Source: Lewinellaceae bacterium (lineage in GTDB: Bacteria > Bacteroidota > Bacteroidia > Chitinophagales > Saprospiraceae). Taken from it: DNA of 14,524 nt. The translations under genes and the position numbers were made by a program. Location: NCBI GenBank assembly GCA_016711435.1, contig JADJSY010000064.1, positions 1 to 14,524 on the forward strand. Direction: 5' to 3'. Shown here piece after piece: positions 1 through 7,865 of this stretch. The notes under the pieces were generated by a model that worked only from the letters and a program-made list of their open reading frames with translations, was not told where the DNA came from and did no database searches. Each line of letters starts with the position of its first letter. Positions within the stretch are counted from its first letter, which is position 1.

Positions 1-3
1 AAT

Positions 4-1097
4 CTAATATGCAATGCAAAGAACGGCTATAGGTTGGTCACAAGCCGCAACAAAGCCATCCATCCAGGTTGAATCAACGGTGCTTCGAAAACCCTCATTC
101 CCGCCGACTGCATTACTATTGCTCGTCCAATCGTTGCAATCAAAGGTAGTGCCGTCAATATGAGTTCCATCTGCATTCTCTACGCCAGACCACCAATTAT
201 AGGTAGTAGATACGCCAGCCGCATCAAGCGCAACAGCAATCGATCCATCCATTAAATCAGCCCAATCGTTGGCGATGGTTGTGCTTGTAACAGATCGGAT
301 GGGAAAATTAATTGGAACCCCATAGTTTGTTGGGAAGTTGGAAATACTGTCAGACGCGCTATAGCCAAGGAACGCATGATAGTTACTATACCCAAATGGC
401 AAGTTCGCAATGCAAAGCGCATCAGCAGAGCTGCGCGGGCCAATATTGCCCATGGAGGTGTCTCCAAAATAAAGCACAAGATTGGACGGAGTTGGAACAT
501 AAGTAAGCGTAAGGTTAGCAGTTGGCGCGGCAGTAGGTTCCGGTTCCGATTCTTCCGTTGCAGTTGGCGGAAAGTAAATTACTAGCGGAATAAAGGTTGG
601 AGTTTCAGACAATGTTGGTATTGGTGAAGCTGTAAATACAGGCGATGGAACAAAGGTTTGCGTCTCTGTTAACACCTGAGTAAGAGTAGCAGTTCTGGCT
701 TTGAATGGCAACCACCGGAGTTTGTGTTTTTCCCAATTGCAGCAATCGTTGCCTCAACAAACGATGGTTCTAGCGGTGTTGTGGCGGGAACATTTAATCC
801 AAATATATTCAAGAGAGCGCCGAACGGATCGGGAGGAGATTCTATTTCAGTACTGGAATCAGCTTTAGGCGGAATCTGAGGCGCGGATAAATTCGCCATG
901 TAGGCATTGAATGGATTCAAAACTTCCGGCGGAAAGCTTTCGCTGATCACAGTCTGAAAGTTATTGGTCAATTGGTTTTCTGGAAACGCGCCAAAGCCGC
1001 CAGTCGCCACCATTGTTGTAGTTAATGCAGTGGCAAATAGCACACGGAATATATAGCCTTTTTTTCGGGCGGGTTTGGTTGATCGCGAAATCGTCAT
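4..1097 (-). CDS. DUF1554 surface protein with Thr/Pro linker (frameshifted near 711)
   Basis: Two minus-strand frames join into one protein of about 364 residues if one T is added at the GGTT run near 709-713. Residues 1-129 carry a basic N-terminus and one hydrophobic stretch (about 17-38), consistent with a signal peptide or anchor. Residues 130-205 are a Thr/Pro/Glu-rich linker. From about 205 to the end the pattern matches DUF1554, a C-type-lectin-like domain known from bacterial surface proteins: a GNIGPRSSADALC start, a central NWWSGVENADGT block, CNDWT, and a final AACDQPIAVLC. The ATG at 1097 lies 5 bp after the stop of the MscS gene, so the two are probably co-transcribed. The real stop (TAG, 4-6) is inside the window. 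Role in the cell is inferred only: an exported, cell-surface protein with no known substrate. The frameshift could be sequencing error or real. Confidence 0.7.
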
Positions 1098-1102
1098 TTT
1101 TA

Positions 1103-1864
1103 CTAAACGATCGGGGCGAGGGAAAGGCCTGCTTCTTTAATTGCATTCGTGACATGCAAAAATAGGCGCGTTTTTTCGGGGCCGTAATCCAGGCTCTCAG
1201 CCACATACACGCGAACTTCGATGTTGAAGTAGCCTGGTTCGCCAGATTCAGCTGAAACAGAGGGACGGTATGGAGAATTAGAAAGCTCTGGGGAAAAATC
1301 CTGTATTGTTTTTTCAACCAGAGTTACCGCAAGGTTTAGATCTTCAGTAGCTGGCAGAATCACAAGGGATGTAATAAGGTGCCCGGGGGCGGCAGAAAAA
1401 TTGACGATGGAACCTGCCACCACATCGGAGTTGCGAATATAAATTTGGTCGCCGAACACACTTTCAAGCGTCGTTTGTGTGGTTGAAATAGCGCGTACCT
1501 TGCCCTCATGCCCCGCCATTGAAACGAGATCGCCAACCTGATATGGCTGCGAAAAAAACAAGCCAACACCAGAAACAAGGTCAGATGCCACTCTCTCCGA
1601 CCCAATGGCAAATGCTGCGGTGAGCACCGTGACAAGAACGACAAGAAGTCCTTTGGCGCCTGCAATATCAAGGATGAGCTTTACAGTCCAAACACCGATT
1701 GCGAGGGCAACAAGGCTTCCGATAAACCTGCTCCAGCCTGGCCCCATAAAACGGACAAGTAAGCGAGAAAGAAAGCGTGAACTTGCAAAAGCCAGCAAGG
1801 CGCCACCCGCGCCAATCAGCAATACATTAATGTATGGCTTTAAAGATTCTACAATTCCATCCAT
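1103..1864 (-). CDS. MscS-family small-conductance mechanosensitive channel
   Basis: A 253-residue membrane protein with two or three N-terminal transmembrane helices (about residues 12-30, 42-62 and 67-88), then the MscS beta-domain signature: GSERVASDLVSGVGLFFSQPY, QVGDLV, a glycine-containing GKVRAIS turn, and the strand ending in IYIRNSDVVAGSIVNFS. The rest is the alpha/beta C-terminal domain of the family. MscS channels open under membrane tension and release small solutes during osmotic downshock; a small-channel subgroup of about this length is common. I chose ATG at 1864 because GGAGGA sits 8 nt upstream; a TTG at 1882 is the longer alternative but lies before that ribosome site. It is first in a two-gene unit with the DUF1554 surface protein. 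Family assignment is firm; conductance and physiological role are not visible. Confidence 0.88.
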   Translation of the reverse strand: MDGIVESLKPYINVLLIGAGGALLAFASSRFLSRLLVRFMGPGWSRFIGSLVALAIGVWTVKLILDIAGAKGLLVVLVTVLTAAFAIGSERVASDLVSGVGLFFSQPYQVGDLVSMAGHEGKVRAISTTQTTLESVFGDQIYIRNSDVVAGSIVNFSAAPGHLITSLVILPATEDLNLAVTLVEKTIQDFSPELSNSPYRPSVSAESGEPGYFNIEVRVYVAESLDYGPEKTRLFLHVTNAIKEAGLSLAPIV

Positions 1865-1902
1865 CTTAAATTCCTCCGCCAATCACATCTTGTAAGTTAT
1901 CT

Positions 1903-1908
1903 TATAAT
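1903..1908 (+). promoter_or_regulatory. Possible -10 (TATAAT) for the cystathionine gene
   Basis: A perfect TATAAT lies 52 bp before the ATG at 1961. I see no good -35 at 16-18 bp spacing, so it may depend on an activator. A second TATAAT, read on the minus strand at 1934-1939, faces the MscS gene. Confidence 0.35.
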
Positions 1909-1924
1909 CTGATGGTAGTCAGAT
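1907..1924. promoter_or_regulatory. 18-bp dyad between divergent genes
   Basis: ATCTGA and TCAGAT form perfect 6-bp arms around a 6-bp centre (TGGTAG). The dyad overlaps the end of the plus-strand -10 candidate and lies between the MscS and cystathionine gene starts, a usual place for an operator. No known regulator consensus is recognised. Confidence 0.3.
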
Positions 1925-1960
1925 ATTTTCGCGATTATATCAAAGACCAGAGGAGAACAA

Positions 1961-3097
1961 ATGAAATTTGAGACTTTAGCCATTCACGCAGGACAGGAAC
2001 CCGACCCCAACAACGGCGCAGTGATGACGCCTGTGTATCTCACATCCACTTATAAACAAGATGGGATCGGCAAGCCGCGACAGGGATATGAATATTCTCG
2101 TACGCTCAACCCCACTCGCAAAGCGTTGCAGGATTGTCTTGCCGAACTGGAAAGCGGGCAATGGGGTTTGGCATTCGCTTCCGGCATGGCGGCAACAGAT
2201 ACGGTTCTGCGAATGCTTGGACAAGGTGACCATGTTGTTGCGGGCAATGATGTGTACGGCGGAACATTCCGTCTCTTTGATAAAGTGCTGCGCCGCTTCG
2301 GTCTGGACTTTACATTTGCTGACACAACCGATCCAGAGAATCTAGCTGAGGCATTAACCCCATCCACGAGAATTGTGTGGCTGGAGACTCCCACAAATCC
2401 TTTATTGGCAGTGAGTGACATCCACGCCGTGGCGCAAATCGTGAAGAGTCACCCCAACAAGCCGCTGCTGGTTGTGGATAATACTTTCGCGACACCCTAT
2501 CTTCAACGTCCGCTGGAATTGGGCGCAGATCTGGTTGTCCACTCGATGACAAAATATCTCGGCGGGCATTCGGATGTAGTCGGCGGCGCAATTATCGGTA
2601 AAGATAAAGAACTCGGCGCACAACTGGCGTATTTGCAAAATGCCATCGGCGGGATTCAAGGCCCGATGGATTCGTTCCTCGTGCTGCGCGGAATCAAGAC
2701 TCTGCCAATCCGCATGGATAGGCACGCACAGAACGCGGAAAAGATCGTGGCGTTTTTGGAGAAGCAGAAAAATGTCAAACGGCTGATCTATCCATTTCAC
2801 GAGAGCCATCCACAGGTCCAGATAGCGAAGCGGCAAATGAAGAATGGCGGCGGTATGATCTCGTTCGTGATGAAAGATGGGAAGGATGCCGCTGTTAAAG
2901 TCGCAGAATCCACAAAAATATTCACACTGGCAGAATCACTCGGCGGCGTCGAATCGCTGATCGAAGTCCCTGCCGCGATGACACATCTCTCCACGCAAGG
3001 CTCAAAGCTGGAAGTTGACCCCGGGCTGGTGAGGATTTCAGTCGGCATCGAAAATGTGGATGATTTGATCGCAGACCTTGAACAGGCTTTGAAATAA
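1961..3097 (+). CDS. Cystathionine gamma-synthase/gamma-lyase (Cys/Met metabolism PLP enzyme)
   Basis: A 378-residue fold-type I PLP enzyme, the usual length for the family. Visible motifs are YEYSRTLNPT (residues 43-52), the cofactor-phosphate loop SGMAA (74-78), the ring-stacking Tyr99 in NDVYGGT, Asp173 in VVDNTFATPY, the Schiff-base Lys198 in SMTKYLGGHSD, and the C-terminal SLGGVESLIEVPAAMTH block and RISVGIE. The family either makes cystathionine from an activated homoserine plus cysteine or cleaves cystathionine to cysteine, 2-oxobutyrate and ammonia; sequence alone does not separate metB-like from mccB/metC-like activity, so I give no symbol. AGAGGAGA lies 5 nt before the ATG. No methionine or cysteine biosynthesis gene is adjacent, so it appears to be a single-gene unit, ended by the hairpin just after its stop. 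Confidence 0.93.
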   Translation: MKFETLAIHAGQEPDPNNGAVMTPVYLTSTYKQDGIGKPRQGYEYSRTLNPTRKALQDCLAELESGQWGLAFASGMAATDTVLRMLGQGDHVVAGNDVYGGTFRLFDKVLRRFGLDFTFADTTDPENLAEALTPSTRIVWLETPTNPLLAVSDIHAVAQIVKSHPNKPLLVVDNTFATPYLQRPLELGADLVVHSMTKYLGGHSDVVGGAIIGKDKELGAQLAYLQNAIGGIQGPMDSFLVLRGIKTLPIRMDRHAQNAEKIVAFLEKQKNVKRLIYPFHESHPQVQIAKRQMKNGGGMISFVMKDGKDAAVKVAESTKIFTLAESLGGVESLIEVPAAMTHLSTQGSKLEVDPGLVRISVGIENVDDLIADLEQALK

Positions 3098-3133
3098 AAA
3101 AAATGACCTCCCGTTTGGGAGGTCATTTTTTTT
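3097..3133. terminator. Bidirectional rho-independent terminator
   Basis: A perfect 9-bp stem (TGACCTCCC with GGGAGGTCA) and a GTTT loop, flanked by an A-run on the left and T8 on the right. It sits between the convergent cystathionine and phosphatase genes and can end transcription from both sides. Confidence 0.92.
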
Positions 3134-3151
3134 GGTATTAAAACTTCAAAA

Positions 3152-4417
3152 CTATTTCTTCACTCGTATGGTGGAAACATCACTAGCTGCGCTGACCGCC
3201 ACGAGAGTCACATCATCGTCCTGCTTGGAGCCGTCTTGATATTTAATCAGTGTCTCAAGCAAATTATCACACACTTGTTGGGCATTCACATTTGCAAAGC
3301 CACTTAATGTTTTTTTGATGCGATCCAGACCGAAGGCTTCCCCTTTGGGGTCGCGGCAGTCCGTCATGCCATCGGTGTATAAAAGCAGAGTGTCGCCAGG
3401 TGCAAGAAAAAGAGATCGTTCATCCAGCATAATTTCGTCCCAAAGCCCGAGCGCCATACCGGAGCTGTGCGGAATCCGTTCCACGCTGCCATCAATATGC
3501 ATGAGCAAAGGCGGCTCATGTCCCGCGCGGGCAAAGGAAAATTCGCGGGTCTGTAGATCCAATATTCCATAAAGCACTGTCACAAATTGTGTGGACTTTT
3601 GCAGGCGTGTAATGTGCTTGTTAACCAGCCTGAGCGCATCACCAGCCGTTAAACCAATATCCGCTTCAGCCATGATGAGGGCGTGGGCGCGAGCCATAAA
3701 CAACGCCGAAGGCACACCTTTGTCCGCCACATCGCCGATCAGGACGCCAACGCGCCCATCCTTGAGAACGAAGACATCATAAAAATCTCCGCCAACCTGA
3801 CGGGCAGGAAGAATGCGCGCACCGAAACCGAATTCATCAAAATCGGGCAGCACATCGGGCAGAATGCTTAATTGAATATCAGCAGCAACTTGCAGCTCGC
3901 GTTCGAGGCGTTCCTTTTCGATCAACTGCGCCTGAGCATCTTTCAGTTCATCGTAAGCAGTTTGCAGTTGACGGTTCTTTTCGGTCAAGTCACGGAAGGT
4001 GGCTGTATTGGTCGCATCCAAACGCTGACTCAACACCTGCACCATCGAGATAGCAAGTTCAGGATGTTTCTTTGTAATATCCATGAATTGGCCGCGGCTC
4101 AAAGAAAGAAGCGTAGATTTTCCCCTCGCACGCACACTTGCCGTGCGATGCCCGCCCGGCATAAGCAAACTCATTTCCCCAAGATATTCACCTTCGTGTA
4201 AAACATTGAGTAAAAGTTCCTCCGGCTTATCCTCCGCCATCAGCACTTCCAACACGCCGCCCAACACCACAAAAAAATGCTCGCCCGGGTCCCCTTCCCG
4301 AAAAAGGATCTGACGATCATCAAGCTCGATCACATCCAAGCCGGAAATGATCTCATCCAACTCGTGGACAGGCAAACCGGCAAACAAGGGAATTTTTGAC
4401 AGCAGGTTGATACTCAT
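3152..4417 (-). CDS. Cyclic-nucleotide-binding, SpoIIE/RsbU-type serine phosphatase
   Basis: A 421-residue protein with three parts. Residues 1-130 are a cyclic-nucleotide-binding domain; its phosphate-binding cassette (residues 78-96) keeps the expected Glu81 and the Arg91-Thr-Ala motif, so ligand binding is plausible. Residues 133-180 form a charged coiled coil (EKNRQLQTAYDELKDAQAQ). Residues 185-410 are a PP2C/SpoIIE phosphatase domain with the usual acidic metal ligands: GGDFYD (Asp211), GDVADKG (Asp229), LYTDGMTD (Asp349) and DDDVTL near 401. The family typically dephosphorylates anti-sigma-factor antagonists (STAS proteins) in partner-switching, so this is probably a cytoplasmic phosphatase gated by cAMP or cGMP. 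No anti-sigma kinase is adjacent; the only STAS-like gene here, at 5620, is a different subtype. The ATG at 4417 starts the domain correctly; a GTG at 4462 would add 15 residues. The deoxynucleoside kinase gene lies 78 bp upstream on the same strand. Confidence 0.9.
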   Translation of the reverse strand: MSINLLSKIPLFAGLPVHELDEIISGLDVIELDDRQILFREGDPGEHFFVVLGGVLEVLMAEDKPEELLLNVLHEGEYLGEMSLLMPGGHRTASVRARGKSTLLSLSRGQFMDITKKHPELAISMVQVLSQRLDATNTATFRDLTEKNRQLQTAYDELKDAQAQLIEKERLERELQVAADIQLSILPDVLPDFDEFGFGARILPARQVGGDFYDVFVLKDGRVGVLIGDVADKGVPSALFMARAHALIMAEADIGLTAGDALRLVNKHITRLQKSTQFVTVLYGILDLQTREFSFARAGHEPPLLMHIDGSVERIPHSSGMALGLWDEIMLDERSLFLAPGDTLLLYTDGMTDCRDPKGEAFGLDRIKKTLSGFANVNAQQVCDNLLETLIKYQDGSKQDDDVTLVAVSAASDVSTIRVKK

Positions 4418-4495
4418 ATTATGGCTTGTCTCTCTACATTTTTCTGATAAAACCGGAAGCACACTTCCCTATCTCGGCACGATAATTGATAAAAA

Positions 4496-5140
4496 TTACT
4501 TTTTACTCAAATCCATAACTTCTTTACCGGCAAGTTTATCTTGAATTCGACCAACAACAAGGTCGAGATGGTCTGAATGATTTACATAGTCATGGCTATC
4601 CGTCTGGATGGTCAGAACAGGACAAAGGTCGAAAGAGCCGAGCCATTCATCATAAAAAGAATCCAGAAGCCCAAGGTACTCAGGCGTGATGCCTGTTTCC
4701 ATGTTTCGCGCCCGCCTGCGGATGCGATCCATTAAAACCGGCACGGGTGCTTTTAAGTAGATCAACAGGTCAGGGCGCGGCAAACCGTTCACAACAACTT
4801 CAAACAATCTGCGATAAGCAAGATAATCACGTTCGCCAAGATTCCCCATGTGATGCAGAGCACGGGCAAAAATATGAGCATCTTCATAAATGCTTCTATC
4901 CAAAATGGCCGAGCGTGAATCACGAGACGCCACAAGATATTGATCGGCACGATGCCCTAAAAAGAATACTTGCAAATGAAAAGACCATGCATGCATATCC
5001 CCGTAAAAATCGGAAAGATACGGGTTATCCGCCACAGACTCGTAGCCAGTCCACCAGCCAAGGCGTGCGCCGATCCGCTCCGCCAATGAAGTCTTGCCCG
5101 CGCCAATATTCCCTGCCACCAAAACCAAATGTTTTGCCAT
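4496..5140 (-). CDS. Deoxynucleoside kinase (dAK/dGK type)
   Basis: A 214-residue P-loop kinase, the usual length for bacterial deoxyadenosine/deoxyguanosine kinases. Visible motifs from the ATG at 5140: Walker A GNIGAGKTS (10-18), the substrate Glu34 in YESVADNPYLSDFY, the DRS motif (81-83, ILDRSIYED) that forms the catalytic and deoxyribose site, and an Arg-rich lid (139-146, RIRRRARN). It phosphorylates salvaged deoxynucleosides with ATP to feed dNTP pools. The base specificity cannot be read from these motifs. The longer frame to 5200 would add 20 residues before the P-loop strand and is unlikely, although the chosen ATG has only a weak ribosome site. The phosphatase gene follows 78 bp downstream with no clear terminator between, so the two may share a transcript. 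Confidence 0.87.
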   Translation of the reverse strand: MAKHLVLVAGNIGAGKTSLAERIGARLGWWTGYESVADNPYLSDFYGDMHAWSFHLQVFFLGHRADQYLVASRDSRSAILDRSIYEDAHIFARALHHMGNLGERDYLAYRRLFEVVVNGLPRPDLLIYLKAPVPVLMDRIRRRARNMETGITPEYLGLLDSFYDEWLGSFDLCPVLTIQTDSHDYVNHSDHLDLVVGRIQDKLAGKEVMDLSKK

Positions 5141-5153
5141 AGTGATTGGTATT

Positions 5154-5182
5154 TTATCATGCCAGGAGATTGCGGGTATAAT
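5154..5182 (+). promoter_or_regulatory. Weak sigma70-like promoter
   Basis: TTATCA (5154-5159), a 17-bp spacer and a perfect TATAAT (5177-5182) lie upstream of the gene at 5203. The predicted RNA start would fall inside or next to the AAAAGGAG ribosome site, which is tight, so this call is tentative. Confidence 0.35.
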
Positions 5183-5202
5183 TTGAAAAGGAGACTCCAT
5201 TA

Positions 5203-5607
5203 ATGAAAATTCGCGACGCAGCAGGCTGGACCATCTTCATCTTCGGCATTCTTGCAATACTACTTGGGCTTGTCGGCTTGATCCAACCTGAAATTCTTTT
5301 ATCTATCCTCGGTTTTGAAGTGATCGATCGCGCTCAACGTGCAGCAGGCGATTACACCATTGTCTTTATGACGGCATCATCAATGGCCTCCTTTAACATG
5401 GGCATTTACTACGTATTCGCCGCCATGAATGATGTCAAAATCTTTTACCGTTGGACCGTGCCCTTCCGCACACTTACATTCATCGTCTTCTCAACTCTTG
5501 TGATCGCAGGGACCGCCCCACTGAAATTCCTTGGTGTTGGTCTATGGGAACTCACCGGCGCAATCGCCACTGGCGTCGCGTTATATCTGGAAAACCGAAA
5601 AAAATAA
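5203..5607 (+). CDS. Four-helix membrane protein, function unknown
   Basis: A 134-residue protein with four hydrophobic segments (about residues 8-30, 50-75, 84-106 and 108-128) and very short loops, ending in a basic tail (ENRKK). I do not recognise the family. A strong AAAAGGAG site lies 9 nt before the ATG. The STAS/SEC14-like gene begins 12 bp after the stop with its own GAGG site, so the two form a probable operon, and the membrane protein may be a partner of the soluble one. This partnership is inference from spacing alone. Confidence 0.72.
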   Translation: MKIRDAAGWTIFIFGILAILLGLVGLIQPEILLSILGFEVIDRAQRAAGDYTIVFMTASSMASFNMGIYYVFAAMNDVKIFYRWTVPFRTLTFIVFSTLVIAGTAPLKFLGVGLWELTGAIATGVALYLENRKK

Positions 5608-5619
5608 ATAGAGGCTGCC

Positions 5620-5984
5620 ATGAAATCAAAGTGGATCGAACATAATGGAAAAAAGATTCTGTATCAGGATTTTTCCAATTACTTCTTTAACGAAAAAGCG
5701 GTCATAGATGAATTACGCGAGGTTCAAACCCTTGTCTCGAGCCAACCGGAGAAAATTCCGTGCTCGTACTTTCAAACTTCTCGAACACCGAAATCACCGC
5801 CAACCTCATGCCCATCATGAACGAATCTTCCAACAAGACCAAATTGTACGTTCAAAAGACCGCCGTACTTGGCATTACTGGCGTCAAACGTACACTCGGC
5901 GACCTGCTTTCCAGGATCACCGGCCAGCCCCTTATGTATTTCAATACCGAGTTGGAAGCAAAAGAATGGCTCACGAAGGATTAA
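5620..5984 (+). CDS. STAS/SEC14-like (SpoIIAA-like) small protein, frameshifted near 5753
   Basis: Two frames join into a 121-residue protein if the A4 run at about 5753-5756 had five A's; the join then reads PEKNSVLVLSNFS, a natural beta-strand. The second half contains AVLGITGVKRTLGDLLSRITG and a final LMYFNTELEAKEWL, a pattern I associate with SpoIIAA/STAS-SEC14-like proteins, in which a late strand is followed by an 'EEALEWL'-type helix. There is no clear phospho-acceptor Ser as in classical anti-anti-sigma factors. It is probably cytoplasmic and co-transcribed with the membrane protein 12 bp upstream. If the frameshift is real, the product would end at 5820 with a scrambled tail. Confidence 0.62.
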
Positions 5985-6022
5985 TCGTTTCAGCGATAAA
6001 AAAGGGGGAGGCCAAAAAGCTG

Positions 6023-6028
6023 TATACT
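6023..6028 (+). promoter_or_regulatory. Possible -10 (TATACT) just before a start codon
   Basis: TATACT ends 6 nt before the ATG at 6035, so transcription from it would give a nearly leaderless mRNA. The only purine-rich site (GGGGGAGG) is more than 20 nt from the ATG, too far for a normal ribosome site, which fits a leaderless start. No -35 is evident. Confidence 0.3.
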
Positions 6029-6034
6029 TAAGCC

Positions 6035-6658
6035 ATGAAAACAAAAATCGCATCCATCCTATTAATTGGTGTTTTGATCACCCTGCTTTTCTCCTGCGGG
6101 ACAAATTCCGAAAACCAGGCGGATACAGCGGATGATACTGCGGTCCGCACAGAAGCAGTTGCCACATTCGCCTCTTCGCTGACCGAAACACTGGTTGCTG
6201 TCCCCTCAGCATCCCCCACGCTGACGGTAGAACCCACCTTCACTCCAGAAGAGGGAACAGCCACGCTTGAAAGCACCCCAACCGCAAACCCCTGCTATAA
6301 CCTTTTTTATATTGAAGATGTCACCATCCCAGACAACACACAAATGAAACCCGGTGAACTATTTACCAAAACGTGGCTTGTCCAAAACACCGGCGGTTGC
6401 GCATGGAGGGCTGGATTCACATTTCAACACGTTGGCGGAGATTTGATGCGCGGCAGTACGGTCACTCTCACCGAGGCAATTCAAACAGGTTCAAAACGCG
6501 AACTATCTGTACAACTGGTTGTGCCAAGCGGACAAAATGGTTTGATCCAAAGCGCGTGGCGCATGGCAGATGAAAATGGAAGTTTCTTCGGGGATACCTT
6601 GTCGGTCAATATTGTAGTTGGAAGTATTACAACCCCCGTTGTGACAGCCACACCTTAA
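6035..6658 (+). CDS. Lipoprotein with NBR1-type Ig-like domain
   Basis: A 207-residue exported protein. Residues 1-20 are a signal peptide ending in the lipobox LFSC, with Cys21 as the lipidation site. Residues 40-86 are a low-complexity Thr/Pro/Ala linker. From about residue 86 (NPCYNLFYIEDVTIPDN) to 195 it matches the NBR1 central (four-Trp) Ig-like domain as found in bacteria: KPGELFTKTW (106-114), QNTGGCAW (117-124) and IQSAWRMADENGSFFGD (171-187). In bacteria this domain occurs on envelope proteins, notably in Anaerolineae, where its binding partner is unknown. The gene stands alone and ends at a long perfect hairpin terminator. Domain recognition is firm; function is not known. Confidence 0.85.
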   Translation: MKTKIASILLIGVLITLLFSCGTNSENQADTADDTAVRTEAVATFASSLTETLVAVPSASPTLTVEPTFTPEEGTATLESTPTANPCYNLFYIEDVTIPDNTQMKPGELFTKTWLVQNTGGCAWRAGFTFQHVGGDLMRGSTVTLTEAIQTGSKRELSVQLVVPSGQNGLIQSAWRMADENGSFFGDTLSVNIVVGSITTPVVTATP

Positions 6659-6674
6659 CTCCGTATCGTGATCT

Positions 6675-6722
6675 TTGAAAAACAAAAGGGACAGGCGCAC
6701 GCCTGTCCCTTTTGTTTTTCAA
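6675..6722. terminator. Bidirectional terminator with perfect 22-bp stem
   Basis: The arms at 6675-6696 and 6701-6722 pair without mismatch around a GCAC loop. The centre is GC-rich and the outer arms contain A5 and T5, so it works for both the NBR1 lipoprotein gene and the convergent membrane protein gene. Confidence 0.92.
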
Positions 6723-6749
6723 TACCCGGGTAACTCTTAAAATCCGCTA

Positions 6750-7121
6750 TCATTTCTTAGATGCAAAAGCCCGCCCGAGATAATGCCCCACGCCAATAAT
6801 GAAAACCGCCGGAGACACACCCAGCAAGACGATACCGACCCCGCCCACAATGCCACCAAAAATGATGCCGAACATGGCAAACGGCAGGCTAACCACAAAT
6901 GCAATCCATGTAACCTTGAAAACAGCCGGGGATTCGCTTCGTCGCAATAAATAAACCAGAACGGCACCGATCAATGTTCCCGTCAAAAAGATAATCACAT
7001 ATTCAACAAGAGAAATATCCGCACTCGAGCCTCCCAGGCCGGACAAAAACGACATAAGGCTCAAAACCACGAACATCAGCCCCGTCCCTAACGACCAAAT
7101 AAAGGAAACTTTTTTATTCAT
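6750..7121 (-). CDS. Small membrane protein, function unknown
   Basis: A 123-residue protein with four predicted hydrophobic segments (about residues 7-29, 39-60, 68-92 and 92-115), rich in Gly in the second half, with a basic C-terminus (ASKK). I do not recognise the family. GGAGAGG lies 5 nt before the ATG at 7121. A TATAAT on the minus strand (7154-7159) and, further up, TTGAAC with 17-bp spacing to TATTTT (7171-7199) are promoter candidates, so it seems to be its own unit downstream of the terminator at 7207-7243. Confidence 0.68.
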   Translation of the reverse strand: MNKKVSFIWSLGTGLMFVVLSLMSFLSGLGGSSADISLVEYVIIFLTGTLIGAVLVYLLRRSESPAVFKVTWIAFVVSLPFAMFGIIFGGIVGGVGIVLLGVSPAVFIIGVGHYLGRAFASKK

Positions 7122-7206
7122 GAATACCTCTCCTTCAAAATACGTTTTGTGCCATTATACACACAGCATAAAAATACGATACCTATCCATCCTGTTCAAG
7201 ACTACA

Positions 7207-7243
7207 AAAAAAGCAACAAGCCAAAATGCACTGTTGCTTTTTT
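7207..7243. terminator. Rho-independent terminator after the 7258-8180 cluster
   Basis: AAAAAAGCAACA pairs perfectly with TGTTGCTTTTTT (12 bp) around a 13-nt loop. On the minus strand the hairpin is followed by a T-run and lies 14 bp after the DUF4404-like stop codon. Confidence 0.8.
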
Positions 7244-7257
7244 ACAATGGTATCCGG

Positions 7258-7521
7258 TTAAATCCCGGCGTTGCTCAGAATGGACATGATCTCCGAAAGC
7301 GCCATCGTCAGCTTCGGGTGTTCAATATTGAAATGGTCAATCGAATCCTGCAAACTCTTAAGGACAGATTCGTCCGTTTGAATATTGGGGTCTTGCAAAA
7401 GGCTGTTTATATCTGCGGTGATATTCTCCAGTAGTTCGCGTCCCTTTACATCCTGAGGACCCATTTGATCCAACTCTCCCTGCAATTGCTCAAGGAGCTC
7501 CCGGATTTATTTTTTTGGCAT
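7258..7521 (-). CDS. DUF4404-like protein with an in-frame stop at codon 5
   Basis: The readable protein contains EQLQGELDQMGPQD, KGRELLENITADINSLLQ and HPKLTMALSEIMSILSNAGI, which resembles the short helical DUF4404 family (about 85 residues, role unknown). The natural start is the ATG at 7521, with AGGAG 8 nt upstream, giving MPKK then a TAA at 7507-7509, after which the same frame continues IRELLEQLQ and runs to the end. Since the downstream frame is intact, a single substitution or paired indels around the 7-A run would explain the stop. Otherwise translation would have to begin at a weak internal TTG near 7485. It is the last gene of a minus-strand cluster in which all three genes are disrupted. 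Cytoplasmic, no known partner. Confidence 0.55.
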
Positions 7522-7607
7522 ACAGCACACTCCTTTTGAGATAGTAGAGCTTGTTAGCATTTTTCACACCCTCATTTTACATCCTTTTGAAGGATGCCAC
7601 ACGAATA

Positions 7608-7864
7608 TCAACTTAATATTTCACGGTCTGCCTGTTCGATCTCTTCGTATATCTTCTTCACCTCGGCCTTAACCTCGGCAGTTGCAGTAGGGGTCATGGA
7701 AATAAATTTGATCATATCGCGTGCCTGCCTCAGAAAATCCTTAACGCTCGCAATGTAGGACAGGTCATTCCTCCCCATTTCCGAAGGAGGGGAACCTCTC
7801 TCGCTTTTTGAATCAATTGTCGGGCGCGGATGAGGCGCTCTGCTGCCAGAATTAGCTTTGCCAT
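7608..7864 (-). CDS. Small helical protein, frameshifted at the C4 run near 7790
   Basis: Starting at ATG 7864 (GGAGA 8 nt upstream), the first frame reads MAKLILAAERLIRARQLIQK then EVP. Adding one C to the C4 run (7789-7792 on the plus strand) lets it continue as PSEMGRNDLSYIASVKDFLR, then QARDMIKFISMTPTATAEV and KKIYEEIEQADREILS, stopping at TGA 7608-7610: 85 residues, almost all amphipathic helix. Without the change it stops after about 44 residues. I do not recognise a family. The ATG lies 1 nt after the stop of the upstream frame (7866-8180), as in a coupled operon, and the DUF4404-like gene follows 86 bp later. Confidence 0.55.
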
Positions 7865-7865
7865 A

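Noticed and set aside
1605..1895. Plus-strand ORF opposite the MscS gene
   Set aside because: Antisense shadow of a well-supported gene, with no family features.
4347..4544. Plus-strand ORF spanning the phosphatase/kinase gap
   Set aside because: Mostly antisense to the phosphatase N-terminus, with no ribosome site or recognisable domain.
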